Shown here: positions 35,675-42,827 of the stretch, in pieces
Position numbering within the stretch: the stretch's first letter is position 1
Layout of the letters: the number at the start of each line of letters is the position of its first letter
Program-made: the position numbers and the translations under genes
Assembly (NCBI RefSeq): GCF_014202275.1
Contig: NZ_JACHGF010000004.1
Span: forward strand, 208,928 to 272,927
Origin: Rhabdobacter roseus
GTDB taxonomy: Bacteria > Bacteroidota > Bacteroidia > Cytophagales > Spirosomataceae
Direction of reading: 5' to 3'
DNA: 64,000 nucleotides
Notes under the pieces: generated by a model
Seen by the model: the letters and a program-made list of their open reading frames with translations, nothing else
Database searches by the model: none
What the model was told of the DNA's origin: nothing

Positions 35675-37006
35675 CTACTGCCAGTCATAGGTCAGCGTGT
35701 CGTCGTTTTCTTCCCGCACCACGTACATGAGCATGAGGGTGAGCATCTCCTGGTCGCTGCGCATATTCCCCTCCGAAAGTACCATCTGGGGCGGGTCGTT
35801 GGGGTTCATGGGGTTGTTGGCGGTGTTGTCGTAGGTACCTTCCACGTGGACCACCGCCCCGCGCGGCAGCAGCACGGGCTTGCGGTAACGGTAGATCTCC
35901 TGCCAACGAAAGTCCCATTCGGATACGTGGACCAGCCGGATGGTATCCCCCGCGGCGGTGGTGGCGTAGGCTTTAAATTCTTTGCCCAACTGGTGCATGT
36001 GCGGCCAGGCGTACAGCAGCGATACGTCCGGCTGGTTGTTGCCGATGCGCAGCGTAAAGGTTTTGACTTCGTTGGCAAAAAGCATAAAAGGCGGCGTGAT
36101 GTCTTTTTCACCAATCCCGCCCGACCCCAGGCTGATCACCTTCACTTTGCGCTTGATGGGGGTACTTTTGAAAAAAATATTGACTCCGTTGATGCTTTCG
36201 GCGTCCTGGCTCGAGGGCCCGAAGTGCACCGTCAGCAGCACAATACCGCGCTTGGGCATTTCCCAACCCATGTCGGTAGGGTAGGTTTCGAGCGAAGCGC
36301 CGGGTATCCAGCCGCCGTAGTAGGTCATTTCTTTCTTGTACTTCACCCACTGGTAGTAGTCGGCCTGGGAAGTACCCGACAGATCCACCATGTCTACGGT
36401 ATTATACAGGTCAATGGCCGCGTCCTCGACGGGATGAATGGCGTAGTTGGCGTGGTGGATTACTTTTTTGTTATTGGAAGTAAACTCAATGGCCTCCACG
36501 TTGGCGCGCTGCGCTAGCTCAAAGGGGATCTTGAACATCACGAAGCGCTCTTTGGTGTCGCCTTTCTGCACAAATGCTTCCTTCATGCGCAGCGTCAGGT
36601 CGGGCTTGCGCTTGTAGGCCGTACCGGCGTTGAGGCGTTCGGTAAGTGCTTTTTCGGCCTCCAGCTTTACTTTTCCCTTAGGTACCCCGGCGTCGATCCA
36701 GGTCACGAGGGTATGGATGTCTTGCTCGCTCAGGGAGCGCTTATTGGCAAAAGAATTGTAATGGTCGTCGGCTTTCCAGGGAGGCATGTAGCGGCTGCTC
36801 ACTACTTTTTTAATGAACTTGGCCCGCTTGGCCACGTCGTCGTAAGTGATGAGCGAAAAAGGAGCGGCTTCGCCAGGGCGGTGGCAGGGGGTACAATTGG
36901 CGTGTACGATGGGCTGCACATGTTGGTAAAACGTAACCGACTGCGCCCGGCCGGGCAAGTACCCCAACAGGGAACAAAAAAATAAGAAGCGTAAAGAGTT
37001 GGGCAT
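35675..37006 (-). CDS. Heme c domain fused to a copper type II monooxygenase-like domain
   Basis: Exported protein of 443 residues. ATG 37006 begins a signal peptide (MPNSLRFLFF); a TTG three codons up is less likely. A heme motif C38-T-P-C-H is followed by PGEAAPFSLITYDDVAKRA, as in cytochrome-like N-termini of this family. The C-terminal half resembles the ascorbate-dependent PHM/DBH copper monooxygenase fold: a His-His pair in KKVIHHANYAIH and HxH in AWPHMHQLGKEF are likely copper ligands. It would oxidise an unknown periplasmic substrate. It precedes the VCBS/ASPIC gene by 59 bases on the same strand. Confidence 0.75.
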   Translation of the reverse strand: MPNSLRFLFFCSLLGYLPGRAQSVTFYQHVQPIVHANCTPCHRPGEAAPFSLITYDDVAKRAKFIKKVVSSRYMPPWKADDHYNSFANKRSLSEQDIHTLVTWIDAGVPKGKVKLEAEKALTERLNAGTAYKRKPDLTLRMKEAFVQKGDTKERFVMFKIPFELAQRANVEAIEFTSNNKKVIHHANYAIHPVEDAAIDLYNTVDMVDLSGTSQADYYQWVKYKKEMTYYGGWIPGASLETYPTDMGWEMPKRGIVLLTVHFGPSSQDAESINGVNIFFKSTPIKRKVKVISLGSGGIGEKDITPPFMLFANEVKTFTLRIGNNQPDVSLLYAWPHMHQLGKEFKAYATTAAGDTIRLVHVSEWDFRWQEIYRYRKPVLLPRGAVVHVEGTYDNTANNPMNPNDPPQMVLSEGNMRSDQEMLTLMLMYVVREENDDTLTYDWQ

Positions 37007-37143
37007 AGAACGCAAGTAAGGTACCTCGGCTACTGACTAAAACATTGGGAAAGACAAAATTAAAAATTTTTAAAAAGTCCTGCAAGTACCTAAGGTACCT
37101 TCAGGAGTGAAATTGGTAAAGTACCTGGACGCGAAGCGGGGCA

Positions 37144-37926
37144 CTAAGCCAGGGAAAGGGTAGTTCCGGCCTGCCCGGCGGCGGCGGCTTCCAGGTCGTC
37201 GGCGTGGCAGATTGTGACGCGACGTACGCCGTCTGTCAAGGCCTTGAAGGCATTATCTAATTTTGGAATCATGCCTTTCACAATCGCGCCCGAAGCCTTG
37301 TATTCCGCGTAGGAGTGGAGCGTCAGGGCGGGAATGACGGCCTCGTCGTCGTCGGGGTCGGAAAGTACCCCCTTTTTTTCAAAGCAATACAGCAGGTTGA
37401 CGCTATGCCGCACAGCCAGGGCCACGGCCAGAACCGACGCAATGGTGTCGGCGTTGGTATTGAGCAGGAGTCCTTCGCGGCTGTAGGTAAGCGGAGCCAC
37501 CACGGGTACCAGGTTGCTATGCAGCAGCGCTTCGAGCTGGGCTTGATTCACCGCCTCAATATCGCCCACAAAACCGTAGTCGATGTCCTTAACGGGCCGC
37601 TTCACGGAGCGGATAATCCCGCCGTCGGCGCCGGTGAGGCCGATGGCGTTGCAGTTGCGGGCCTGCAGCTGCGCCACCAGGTTTTTATTCACCAATCCTC
37701 CGTACACCATCGTGACCACGTCGAGCATGGCGCGGTCGGTGATGCGGCGGCCGTCTACCATCTGGGTTTCGATGCCGAGCTGCGCGGCGGTCTGGGTCGC
37801 CACTTTTCCGCCGCCGTGCACCAGTACCTTGGGGCTAGGTAGCTGCGCAAATTTTTGCAGAAAACGCGCGCAGGCGTCCGGGTTATCGATAATATTTCCG
37901 CCGATTTTGACTACGAAAAGCGCCAT
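37144..37926 (-). CDS. argB: Acetylglutamate kinase
   Basis: Cytosolic amino-acid kinase of 260 residues catalysing the second step of arginine (or, in some Bacteroidota, N-succinyl-dependent) synthesis. Family motifs are all present: VVKIGGNIIDN at the N-terminus, VLVHGGGKVAT, GLVNKNLVAQLQARNCNAIG, NTNADTIASVLA and GAIVKGMIPKLDNA near the C-terminus. Acetyl and succinyl versions cannot be separated here. The C-terminus is slightly short of typical arginine-sensitive kinases, suggesting no arginine feedback through an N-terminal helix. It stands alone, not in an arg operon. Confidence 0.92.
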   Translation of the reverse strand: MALFVVKIGGNIIDNPDACARFLQKFAQLPSPKVLVHGGGKVATQTAAQLGIETQMVDGRRITDRAMLDVVTMVYGGLVNKNLVAQLQARNCNAIGLTGADGGIIRSVKRPVKDIDYGFVGDIEAVNQAQLEALLHSNLVPVVAPLTYSREGLLLNTNADTIASVLAVALAVRHSVNLLYCFEKKGVLSDPDDDEAVIPALTLHSYAEYKASGAIVKGMIPKLDNAFKALTDGVRRVTICHADDLEAAAAGQAGTTLSLA

Positions 37927-38000
37927 TTTTGTGTTAGGGTTAAAAAGGAATCAGTATACCTACTAAGCCGCAAAAGTACTTCTAAAACCAAAAGAATCGC

Positions 38001-38045
38001 CACCATGATACTTGTCATGGTGTAGGTTCAACGAAAAAGGAACCT
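38001..38045. promoter_or_regulatory. Two inverted repeats in the argB-globin divergent promoter region
   Basis: Arms CACCATGA/TCATGGTG (38001-38008 and 38015-38022) and AGGTTC/GAACCT (38024-38029 and 38040-38045) lie just upstream of the globin gene, whose ATG is at 38073. The first could be an operator, the second overlaps where a promoter would sit. Confidence 0.35.
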
Positions 38046-38072
38046 TTGCGGTATAGTTAGCCTTAAAATACC

Positions 38073-38483
38073 ATGCTTACAGATATAACTACCCGGACCG
38101 ACGTAGAGCTTCTGGTCAATACCTTCTACAACAAGGTACTTGCCGACGAGGTACTTGGTCCCATCTTTAACGACGTGGCTCAGGTGAACTTGTCGGCTCA
38201 CCTTCCCACCATGTACGATTTTTGGGAAAGTATCCTCTTCGGAACGGGCAGCTATCGGGGCCGCCCCATGCCGCCGCACTTCCGGCTTACGCAAAAGCAC
38301 CCGCTGCGCGCTCACCATTTCGAGCGCTGGCTGGCCTTGTTTTTTGAAACAATCGATGCCCTTTTTGAGGGAGAAAAAGCCACGGAAGTAAAAAGCCGCG
38401 CGCAGCATATCGCGTCGATTATGGAATATCGGGTTCAGCAGATCAATGAGGCCAATACCAGCAATTTGCTGAATCGATTTTAG
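38073..38483 (+). CDS. Group III truncated hemoglobin
   Basis: Small cytosolic heme protein of 136 residues with the 2/2 globin fold, possibly for nitric-oxide or oxygen handling or heme redox signalling. Group III features: PIFNDVAQVNLSAHLPTMYD, WESILFGTGSYRGRPMPPH and the proximal His in RAHHFERWLALFFETI (about residue 82). Inverted repeats lie in the upstream region. It converges with the HAD-phosphatase gene, leaving only 20 bases that contain a small palindrome of two GGTAC words. The assignment is firm; the physiological ligand is not known. Confidence 0.88.
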   Translation: MLTDITTRTDVELLVNTFYNKVLADEVLGPIFNDVAQVNLSAHLPTMYDFWESILFGTGSYRGRPMPPHFRLTQKHPLRAHHFERWLALFFETIDALFEGEKATEVKSRAQHIASIMEYRVQQINEANTSNLLNRF

Positions 38484-38503
38484 TACCTGGCAGGTACCTG
38501 AAA

Positions 38504-39199
38504 TCAAAAGATCGCTTTCAACTCGTGCAGGTGACGGATGTCGTGGGTGGGGGTGTCGTCAAAACGCTGGCAGAGCGGATTGTAGTACACCGTGTCGAGC
38601 CCGAAGCGCATGGCACCCAGAATATCCGCTTCCCAATTATCACCGATCATGATGCAGTCTTCGGGCCGCGCCTTCACCAACCCCAGCGCGTAGGCAAAAA
38701 TGCGCGGATCGGGTTTTTGGGCCTGAGCGTGCTCGTTGGTGACGACGTGCTCAAAGAAATGCACGATGTCGGCGCTCTTCATTTTTCGGTTCTGGATGGC
38801 CTCAAAGCCATTGGTAAGCACGTGCAGCCGGTAGCCGCGCTCGCGAGTGTAATGAAGTACATCCAGCGCGCCTTCAAGCAGGTACTGCTTGGTGGGTAAG
38901 ATCTGCAGGTAGGCCTGGGCCAGGTCGGAGCAGTTCGTGGGTGTAGGTACTTGTAAGGCTTCAAATACCAGGGGGAAGCGGCGCTCGCGGATGTAGGCGT
39001 GGGTGTAGTCGCCGCGGTTGAAGGTAGCCCACAGCTCAATGTTGATGCGGGAAAAGGTACTTATGAATTCCTCGCAGGAAGGTATCCCGCATTGCCCGAG
39101 CGTGAACCGCTCAAAGAGCTCCGTCAACGACTCGGCCGAATTCCGCTCAAAGTCCCACAGGGTATGGTCCAGATCAAAAAACAGATGCTTGTACTTCAT
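38504..39199 (-). CDS. HAD-superfamily phosphatase, YjjG-like
   Basis: Cytosolic phosphohydrolase of 231 residues similar to YjjG, a nucleotidase that removes non-canonical pyrimidine nucleotides. HAD motif I is FFDLDHTLWDFE (nucleophile Asp and acid Asp), motif II the Thr in HVLTNGFEAIQ, motif III the Lys in AQKPDPRIF, motif IV IGDNWEADILGA. WDFERNSAE after motif I is characteristic of the YjjG branch. Its start lies 44 bases from the end of the ferredoxin-like gene on the same strand. Confidence 0.88.
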   Translation of the reverse strand: MKYKHLFFDLDHTLWDFERNSAESLTELFERFTLGQCGIPSCEEFISTFSRINIELWATFNRGDYTHAYIRERRFPLVFEALQVPTPTNCSDLAQAYLQILPTKQYLLEGALDVLHYTRERGYRLHVLTNGFEAIQNRKMKSADIVHFFEHVVTNEHAQAQKPDPRIFAYALGLVKARPEDCIMIGDNWEADILGAMRFGLDTVYYNPLCQRFDDTPTHDIRHLHELKAIF

Positions 39200-39243
39200 A
39201 AATAGGTATTCCTCCCGGCCTGCTTCCCCACATCCCGGCTTGA

Positions 39244-39549
39244 TTAGAAATCCAGCTTCAATCGCTCCACGGGTACGTCATTCACTAAGTGGCTTTCTAC
39301 AATTTCCTCCACGTCCGAAAGCTGTACGTTGCCGTAGAATACCCCCTCCGGGTACACGACCATGCCCGGCCCAAACGCGCACACATCCAGGCAGCCAGCG
39401 CGTTGTGCCCGGATTTCCGTCTGGAGTTTACGCTCCTTCAGGGCATTTTTGAAGGCCTCTACCAGCTCAAGGCCGTGCTCCTGGCCGCAGCATTTCTTTG
39501 GGGCTTCTTTTTGGTTGGTACAGACGAATACGTGTTTGCGGTACTTCAT
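39244..39549 (-). CDS. Thioredoxin-like [2Fe-2S] ferredoxin
   Basis: Small protein of 101 residues from ATG 39549 (MKYRKHVFVC); the open frame extends 42 codons further but that part looks non-coding. Four cysteines sit in the pattern for a thioredoxin-fold [2Fe-2S] cluster: C10, C20 or C21, C53 and C57 (GCLDVCAFGPGMVVYP). This is the family related to NuoE and Shethna-type ferredoxins. It probably transfers electrons in the cytosol; its partner is unknown. It lies upstream of the HAD phosphatase gene and may share its transcript. Confidence 0.85.
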   Translation of the reverse strand: MKYRKHVFVCTNQKEAPKKCCGQEHGLELVEAFKNALKERKLQTEIRAQRAGCLDVCAFGPGMVVYPEGVFYGNVQLSDVEEIVESHLVNDVPVERLKLDF

Positions 39550-40096
39550 GGTATTGTGAGTATGATAAGATGGTTGACGGTACGAAGAAAGGCAAAAGAA
39601 TAAATATTTCAGCAAAACTTTTTTTTGTCCCCTAGCGTATATAATAGATGTGTGAGTGTTAGTGATATAACTCAATTACTTTATGTAACTTCTAGCCGTA
39701 TAAGAGCTGAACCCACAACAAAATTTTATTTCTTATGTCCAAATCGGCTTTTGGGTAGAAAATGGTAAAATGGTTGAACTAATTTTCGGACGAGAGAGTT
39801 TATTATTTCACCCAGAATATCCTTTAAATACTATTATTTCGCCGAAAGGGTATAAAGTAATGGTTGGATCAGCCAAACGGACAACGGGTAGGAATATACT
39901 TGTTAACATTTGTTAATGTTTGGCAGGTTTGAAAAAAAGAGAGAGAAACATTTGCAAATAAACCAGCAAATATATTTCTTTGATACAATAAATGATGCTG
40001 GCATAAAGCTCATATACTTCTATTATATACACCTAAAACCGAAAGGAGGTACAATATCGACACACGGCTCTACGTTAACTAAATCGAATTACTTAA
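39550..40096. other. AT-rich divergent gap between the ferredoxin-like gene and the sigma factor
   Basis: This 547-base gap has no gene I can support. A 68-codon open frame from 39910 runs into the sigma gene and has no recognisable sequence. An inverted repeat AACATT-TGTT-AATGTT is at 39905-39920. Only one GGTAC word was seen (near 40047). The region presumably holds promoters for both neighbours. Confidence 0.5.
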
Positions 40097-40696
40097 ATGG
40101 AGAAATTCCAAGTTAGCGACAGTGAGTTGATATCGCTGTACATCCATGGTGATGAAAAAGCCTTCGAAAAGCTGGTTCAACGCCATAAGTCAAGAATTTA
40201 CACCACTATTTACCTCATTGTTAAGGATCAGTACGTTGCCGAGGATTTGATGCAGGATACCTTCATCAAAGCGGTGGATACCATCAAGTCAGGTAAATAT
40301 AACGAAGAGGGTAAGTTTTTGCCGTGGATTATTCGAATCGCCCACAACCTCGCTATTGACTATTTCAGGCGCGATAAACGCTACCCCAATGTAGTGTTTG
40401 AAGACGGGAGCAGCGTATTTAATACGCTTGATTTCTCGGAAGATTCGGTCGAGTCCATTCAGATTCGGCAGGAGACTCATGAGCAGCTTCGGGAGATGAT
40501 CCAGCGGCTGCCAGATGTGCAAAGGCAAGTACTGATCATGCGCCACTACGAGGACATGAGTTTTCAGGAAATTGCCGATGCCACAGGTGTGAGTATCAAT
40601 ACGGCATTGGGGAGAATGCGTTATGCGCTGATTAATTTGCGTAAGCAATTCAGCCAACGTACTCCGCAATATGACAAAAACTTTTACTTACGATGA
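40097..40696 (+). CDS. ECF-type RNA polymerase sigma factor
   Basis: Alternative sigma factor of 199 residues. Region 2 is visible as VAEDLMQDTFIKAVDTI with the following WIIRIAHNLAIDYFRR, and region 4 as RQVLIMRHYEDMSFQEIADA plus TGVSINTALGRMRYAL, the helix-turn-helix that reads the -35 element. There is no canonical zinc-binding anti-sigma gene next to it; instead an 82-residue acidic protein overlaps its 3' end by 26 bases and may modulate it. The long AT-rich upstream region suggests its own regulation. Confidence 0.92.
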   Translation: MEKFQVSDSELISLYIHGDEKAFEKLVQRHKSRIYTTIYLIVKDQYVAEDLMQDTFIKAVDTIKSGKYNEEGKFLPWIIRIAHNLAIDYFRRDKRYPNVVFEDGSSVFNTLDFSEDSVESIQIRQETHEQLREMIQRLPDVQRQVLIMRHYEDMSFQEIADATGVSINTALGRMRYALINLRKQFSQRTPQYDKNFYLR

Positions 40697-40919
40697 TGTT
40701 GTAAGGTATCTGTATGCCGAAACAACCACAGAAGAAAACGATCTGATGATTGAGGCCTTGGCCCTCGACGATGATCTGATGAACTTTTACCTGGATTCGC
40801 TCGAACTGCGACAGCAAATGGACCGAATCGTACGGGTACCTTCCGATCAGGCCATCCAGCGCATTCTCGGCTTTTCCTATCATTATCCCTTTAATCAACC
40901 GGCCAATTTATCCGTTTAG
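40671..40919 (+). CDS. Small acidic protein coupled to the sigma factor
   Basis: Protein of 82 residues whose start overlaps the end of the sigma factor gene by 26 bases, so translation is coupled. The sequence is helical and strongly acidic in the middle (ETTTEENDLMIEALALDDDL), with no zinc motif and no membrane segment, so it is not a standard anti-sigma factor. No known family recognised. The overlap and composition suggest a partner that binds the positively charged sigma factor, but this is inference. A strong hairpin terminator follows at 40947-40984. Confidence 0.7.
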   Translation: MTKTFTYDDVVRYLYAETTTEENDLMIEALALDDDLMNFYLDSLELRQQMDRIVRVPSDQAIQRILGFSYHYPFNQPANLSV

Positions 40920-40946
40920 GACTTTTGGGCGGTTGTTTTGTTTTAC

Positions 40947-40984
40947 AGCTACCCTTAAGCGCGACATCGCGCTTAAGGGTAGCT
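40947..40984. terminator. Terminator after the sigma factor operon
   Basis: Perfect 18-base arms (40947-40964 and 40967-40984) with a 2-base loop, beginning 28 bases after the small acidic gene and ending 31 bases before nth. T-rich DNA lies upstream rather than downstream on the plus strand, so it may act as a barrier or mRNA stabiliser. Confidence 0.6.
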
Positions 40985-41014
40985 CTGCCGTTGCCCTACT
41001 TTTCCTCCGAGGAC

Positions 41015-41668
41015 ATGCTCAAAAAAGAACGATTTCGACATTTTATCACGTACTTCACTACCCATTTTCCCGAGCCCGAGACGGAGCTCCATTTTCGTAA
41101 CCCTTACGAACTCCTGGTAGCGGTGATTCTCTCCGCCCAATGTACCGATAAGCGCATCAACCAGGTTACTCCCGCTTTATTCGAGCGCTTTCCCGATGCT
41201 GAGGCGCTGGCGGCGGCTACCGTAGAGGAAGTATTTGGGTACATTCGGTCGGTATCCTACCCCAACAACAAGAGTAAGCACCTGGTTGGTATGGCCCGGA
41301 TGTTGGTGGAGGAGTTTGGCTCGGAGATACCCGCCCGCGTAGAGGAGCTGCAGCGGATGCCGGGTGTAGGGCGAAAGACGGCCCACGTCATTACGTCGAT
41401 TGTATTTAACCAACCCACCATGGCCGTTGATACCCACGTGTTTCGGGTGTCGCATAGGCTGGGTCTGGTACCCCGTACGGCCACTACGCCGCTGGCCGTC
41501 GAGAAAAACCTCATGGCGCACATTCCGGTGGCGCTGGTACCTAAGGCCCACCATTGGCTCATTTTACACGGACGGTATGTGTGTCTGGCCCGCAGCCCCA
41601 AGTGCCACGAGTGCCCCCTGACGCATTTTTGTAAGTACTACGAGCAGTTACAGAAGCAGAAAAGCTAA
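41015..41668 (+). CDS. nth: Endonuclease III
   Basis: DNA glycosylase/AP lyase of base-excision repair, 217 residues, removing oxidised pyrimidines. The helix-hairpin-helix RMPGVGRKTAHV contains the catalytic Lys, AVDTHVFRVSHRLGL the catalytic Asp, and the C-terminal C-x6-C-x2-C-x5-C (CLARSPKCHECPLTHFC) holds the [4Fe-4S] cluster. I start at ATG 41015 (MLKKERFRHF) because the upstream part of the open frame covers the terminator hairpin. It stands after the sigma operon as a single gene. Confidence 0.93.
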   Translation: MLKKERFRHFITYFTTHFPEPETELHFRNPYELLVAVILSAQCTDKRINQVTPALFERFPDAEALAAATVEEVFGYIRSVSYPNNKSKHLVGMARMLVEEFGSEIPARVEELQRMPGVGRKTAHVITSIVFNQPTMAVDTHVFRVSHRLGLVPRTATTPLAVEKNLMAHIPVALVPKAHHWLILHGRYVCLARSPKCHECPLTHFCKYYEQLQKQKS

Positions 41669-41846
41669 CCTTTTTGCTTTCTGATTCCAACCTTTTGACC
41701 CCACGCCGACTCTTAAAATCAAGCCCCCGGGCTAACCTCAAAGTACCTACTACAACAAAAGTACCCCTTTTTGCGTAGGTAATGGAGGACCCTGGGTGAG
41801 CATACCCCCAATTTCTAATCTAAAATTCTGTTAAAAAGTGGTAAAA

Positions 41847-42737
41847 ATGATTCAAAAGTGGACAGTGGCGGTCGTGATGCTTTCGGTAATAGCCCTGGCA
41901 TCATGTAACAATTTTCTGGACAAGGAAAACAAGCAGATAGAGGAGAACGAGCGAAAAATCAGTGAGTACCTCACCGCCAATAATCTTTCGGCTACGCTCG
42001 ATTCGTCGGGGCTGTACTACGTCCGGAAAGTATCCAATGCGTCGGGCCGTAAAGCAAACATCGGGGATGAAGTGAGTATTTATTACAGAACCTATACCTT
42101 GGATGGACGCTTGATTGACAGCACTGAAACATCTAAGGGCAAACCTTTTATATATCCGGCCTTAACGCTCTTTCATCTAAGAGGGGTAATCCTGGGAGTT
42201 AATCTCATGCGTACGGGCGAAAAATTTACTTTGCTGTTGCCCTACTACCTGGCTTACGGAAATGATACCTACGGGAGCGTTCCGGCCTATTCCCCGCTTC
42301 GGGTGGAAGTAGAGCTGGTGAACGTACGTACCGAAGGTGAACAAATTCAGAATTACCTGGACGAAAAGGAATATGAAATATCCGAGCGCCTAACGGATAA
42401 CCTGAACATTGTGCGGCGGGTCACGACGACGGGCGACACCATCGGGAAGGGCAAAGTAGTGAAGCTTAACTACACCGGCCGCACCCTGGACGGTAAAGAA
42501 TTTGACAAAGGCAACTACACCTTTACCACCGGCTTGGTGGGACAGGGAGCACCCATTCCAGGTTTTGACCGGGGCGTACGGCGGCTGCGCAACGGCGAAA
42601 CGGCCGTGCTGGTATTTCCGTCGGCATTGGGCTACGGGCGCGACGGAGCCCGCAACCAGCAAACCGGCCAGTTTGTGATCAACCCCTACGCGCCGCTTGC
42701 CTTCGAGGTGGAGATTATCAGCGTTACTAATCCCTAG
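41847..42737 (+). CDS. Lipoprotein with two FKBP-type peptidyl-prolyl isomerase domains
   Basis: Exported foldase of 296 residues. ATG 41847 (MIQKWTVAVV) starts a lipoprotein signal with lipobox IALASC; a GTG three codons up is possible. Domain 1 (about 55-160) is FKBP-like but degenerate (GDEVSIYYRTYTLDGRLIDS, YYLAYGNDTYGSVPAYSPL); domain 2 (about 185-296) is canonical (KLNYTGRTLDGKEFDKGNYT, PIPGFDRGVRRLRNGETAVL, ALGYGRDGA). It would help fold outer-membrane or periplasmic proteins. Hairpin terminator at 42752-42806. Confidence 0.88.
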   Translation: MIQKWTVAVVMLSVIALASCNNFLDKENKQIEENERKISEYLTANNLSATLDSSGLYYVRKVSNASGRKANIGDEVSIYYRTYTLDGRLIDSTETSKGKPFIYPALTLFHLRGVILGVNLMRTGEKFTLLLPYYLAYGNDTYGSVPAYSPLRVEVELVNVRTEGEQIQNYLDEKEYEISERLTDNLNIVRRVTTTGDTIGKGKVVKLNYTGRTLDGKEFDKGNYTFTTGLVGQGAPIPGFDRGVRRLRNGETAVLVFPSALGYGRDGARNQQTGQFVINPYAPLAFEVEIISVTNP

Positions 42738-42751
42738 GGTTTGAAAAAGTA

Positions 42752-42806
42752 AAAGTACCTATGAAAAAGCCGACTCAATTAGGGCCGGTTTTTTCATAGG
42801 TACTTT
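42752..42806. terminator. Bidirectional terminator between the FKBP and pseudouridine synthase genes
   Basis: Arms of 21 bases (42752-42772 and 42786-42806) with a single G-T type mismatch lie between two converging genes. The outer ends of the stem are AAAGTACC and GGTACTTT, so the genome-wide word is built into the hairpin. Confidence 0.75.
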
Positions 42807-42827
42807 CCTGTATCGGGTTAGAGTACT

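Noticed and set aside
30782-37006. Cytochrome/haloperoxidase set as part of a denitrification or respiration cluster
   Set aside because: No oxidase, reductase or cytochrome biogenesis genes are nearby, and the domain set fits secreted oxidative enzymes better.
38073-38483. Globin as part of the argB operon
   Set aside because: The two genes are divergent with inverted repeats between, so they are not one transcript.
39910-40116. 68-codon open frame upstream of the sigma factor
   Set aside because: It overlaps the sigma gene start, lies in AT-rich intergenic DNA and has no recognisable sequence pattern.
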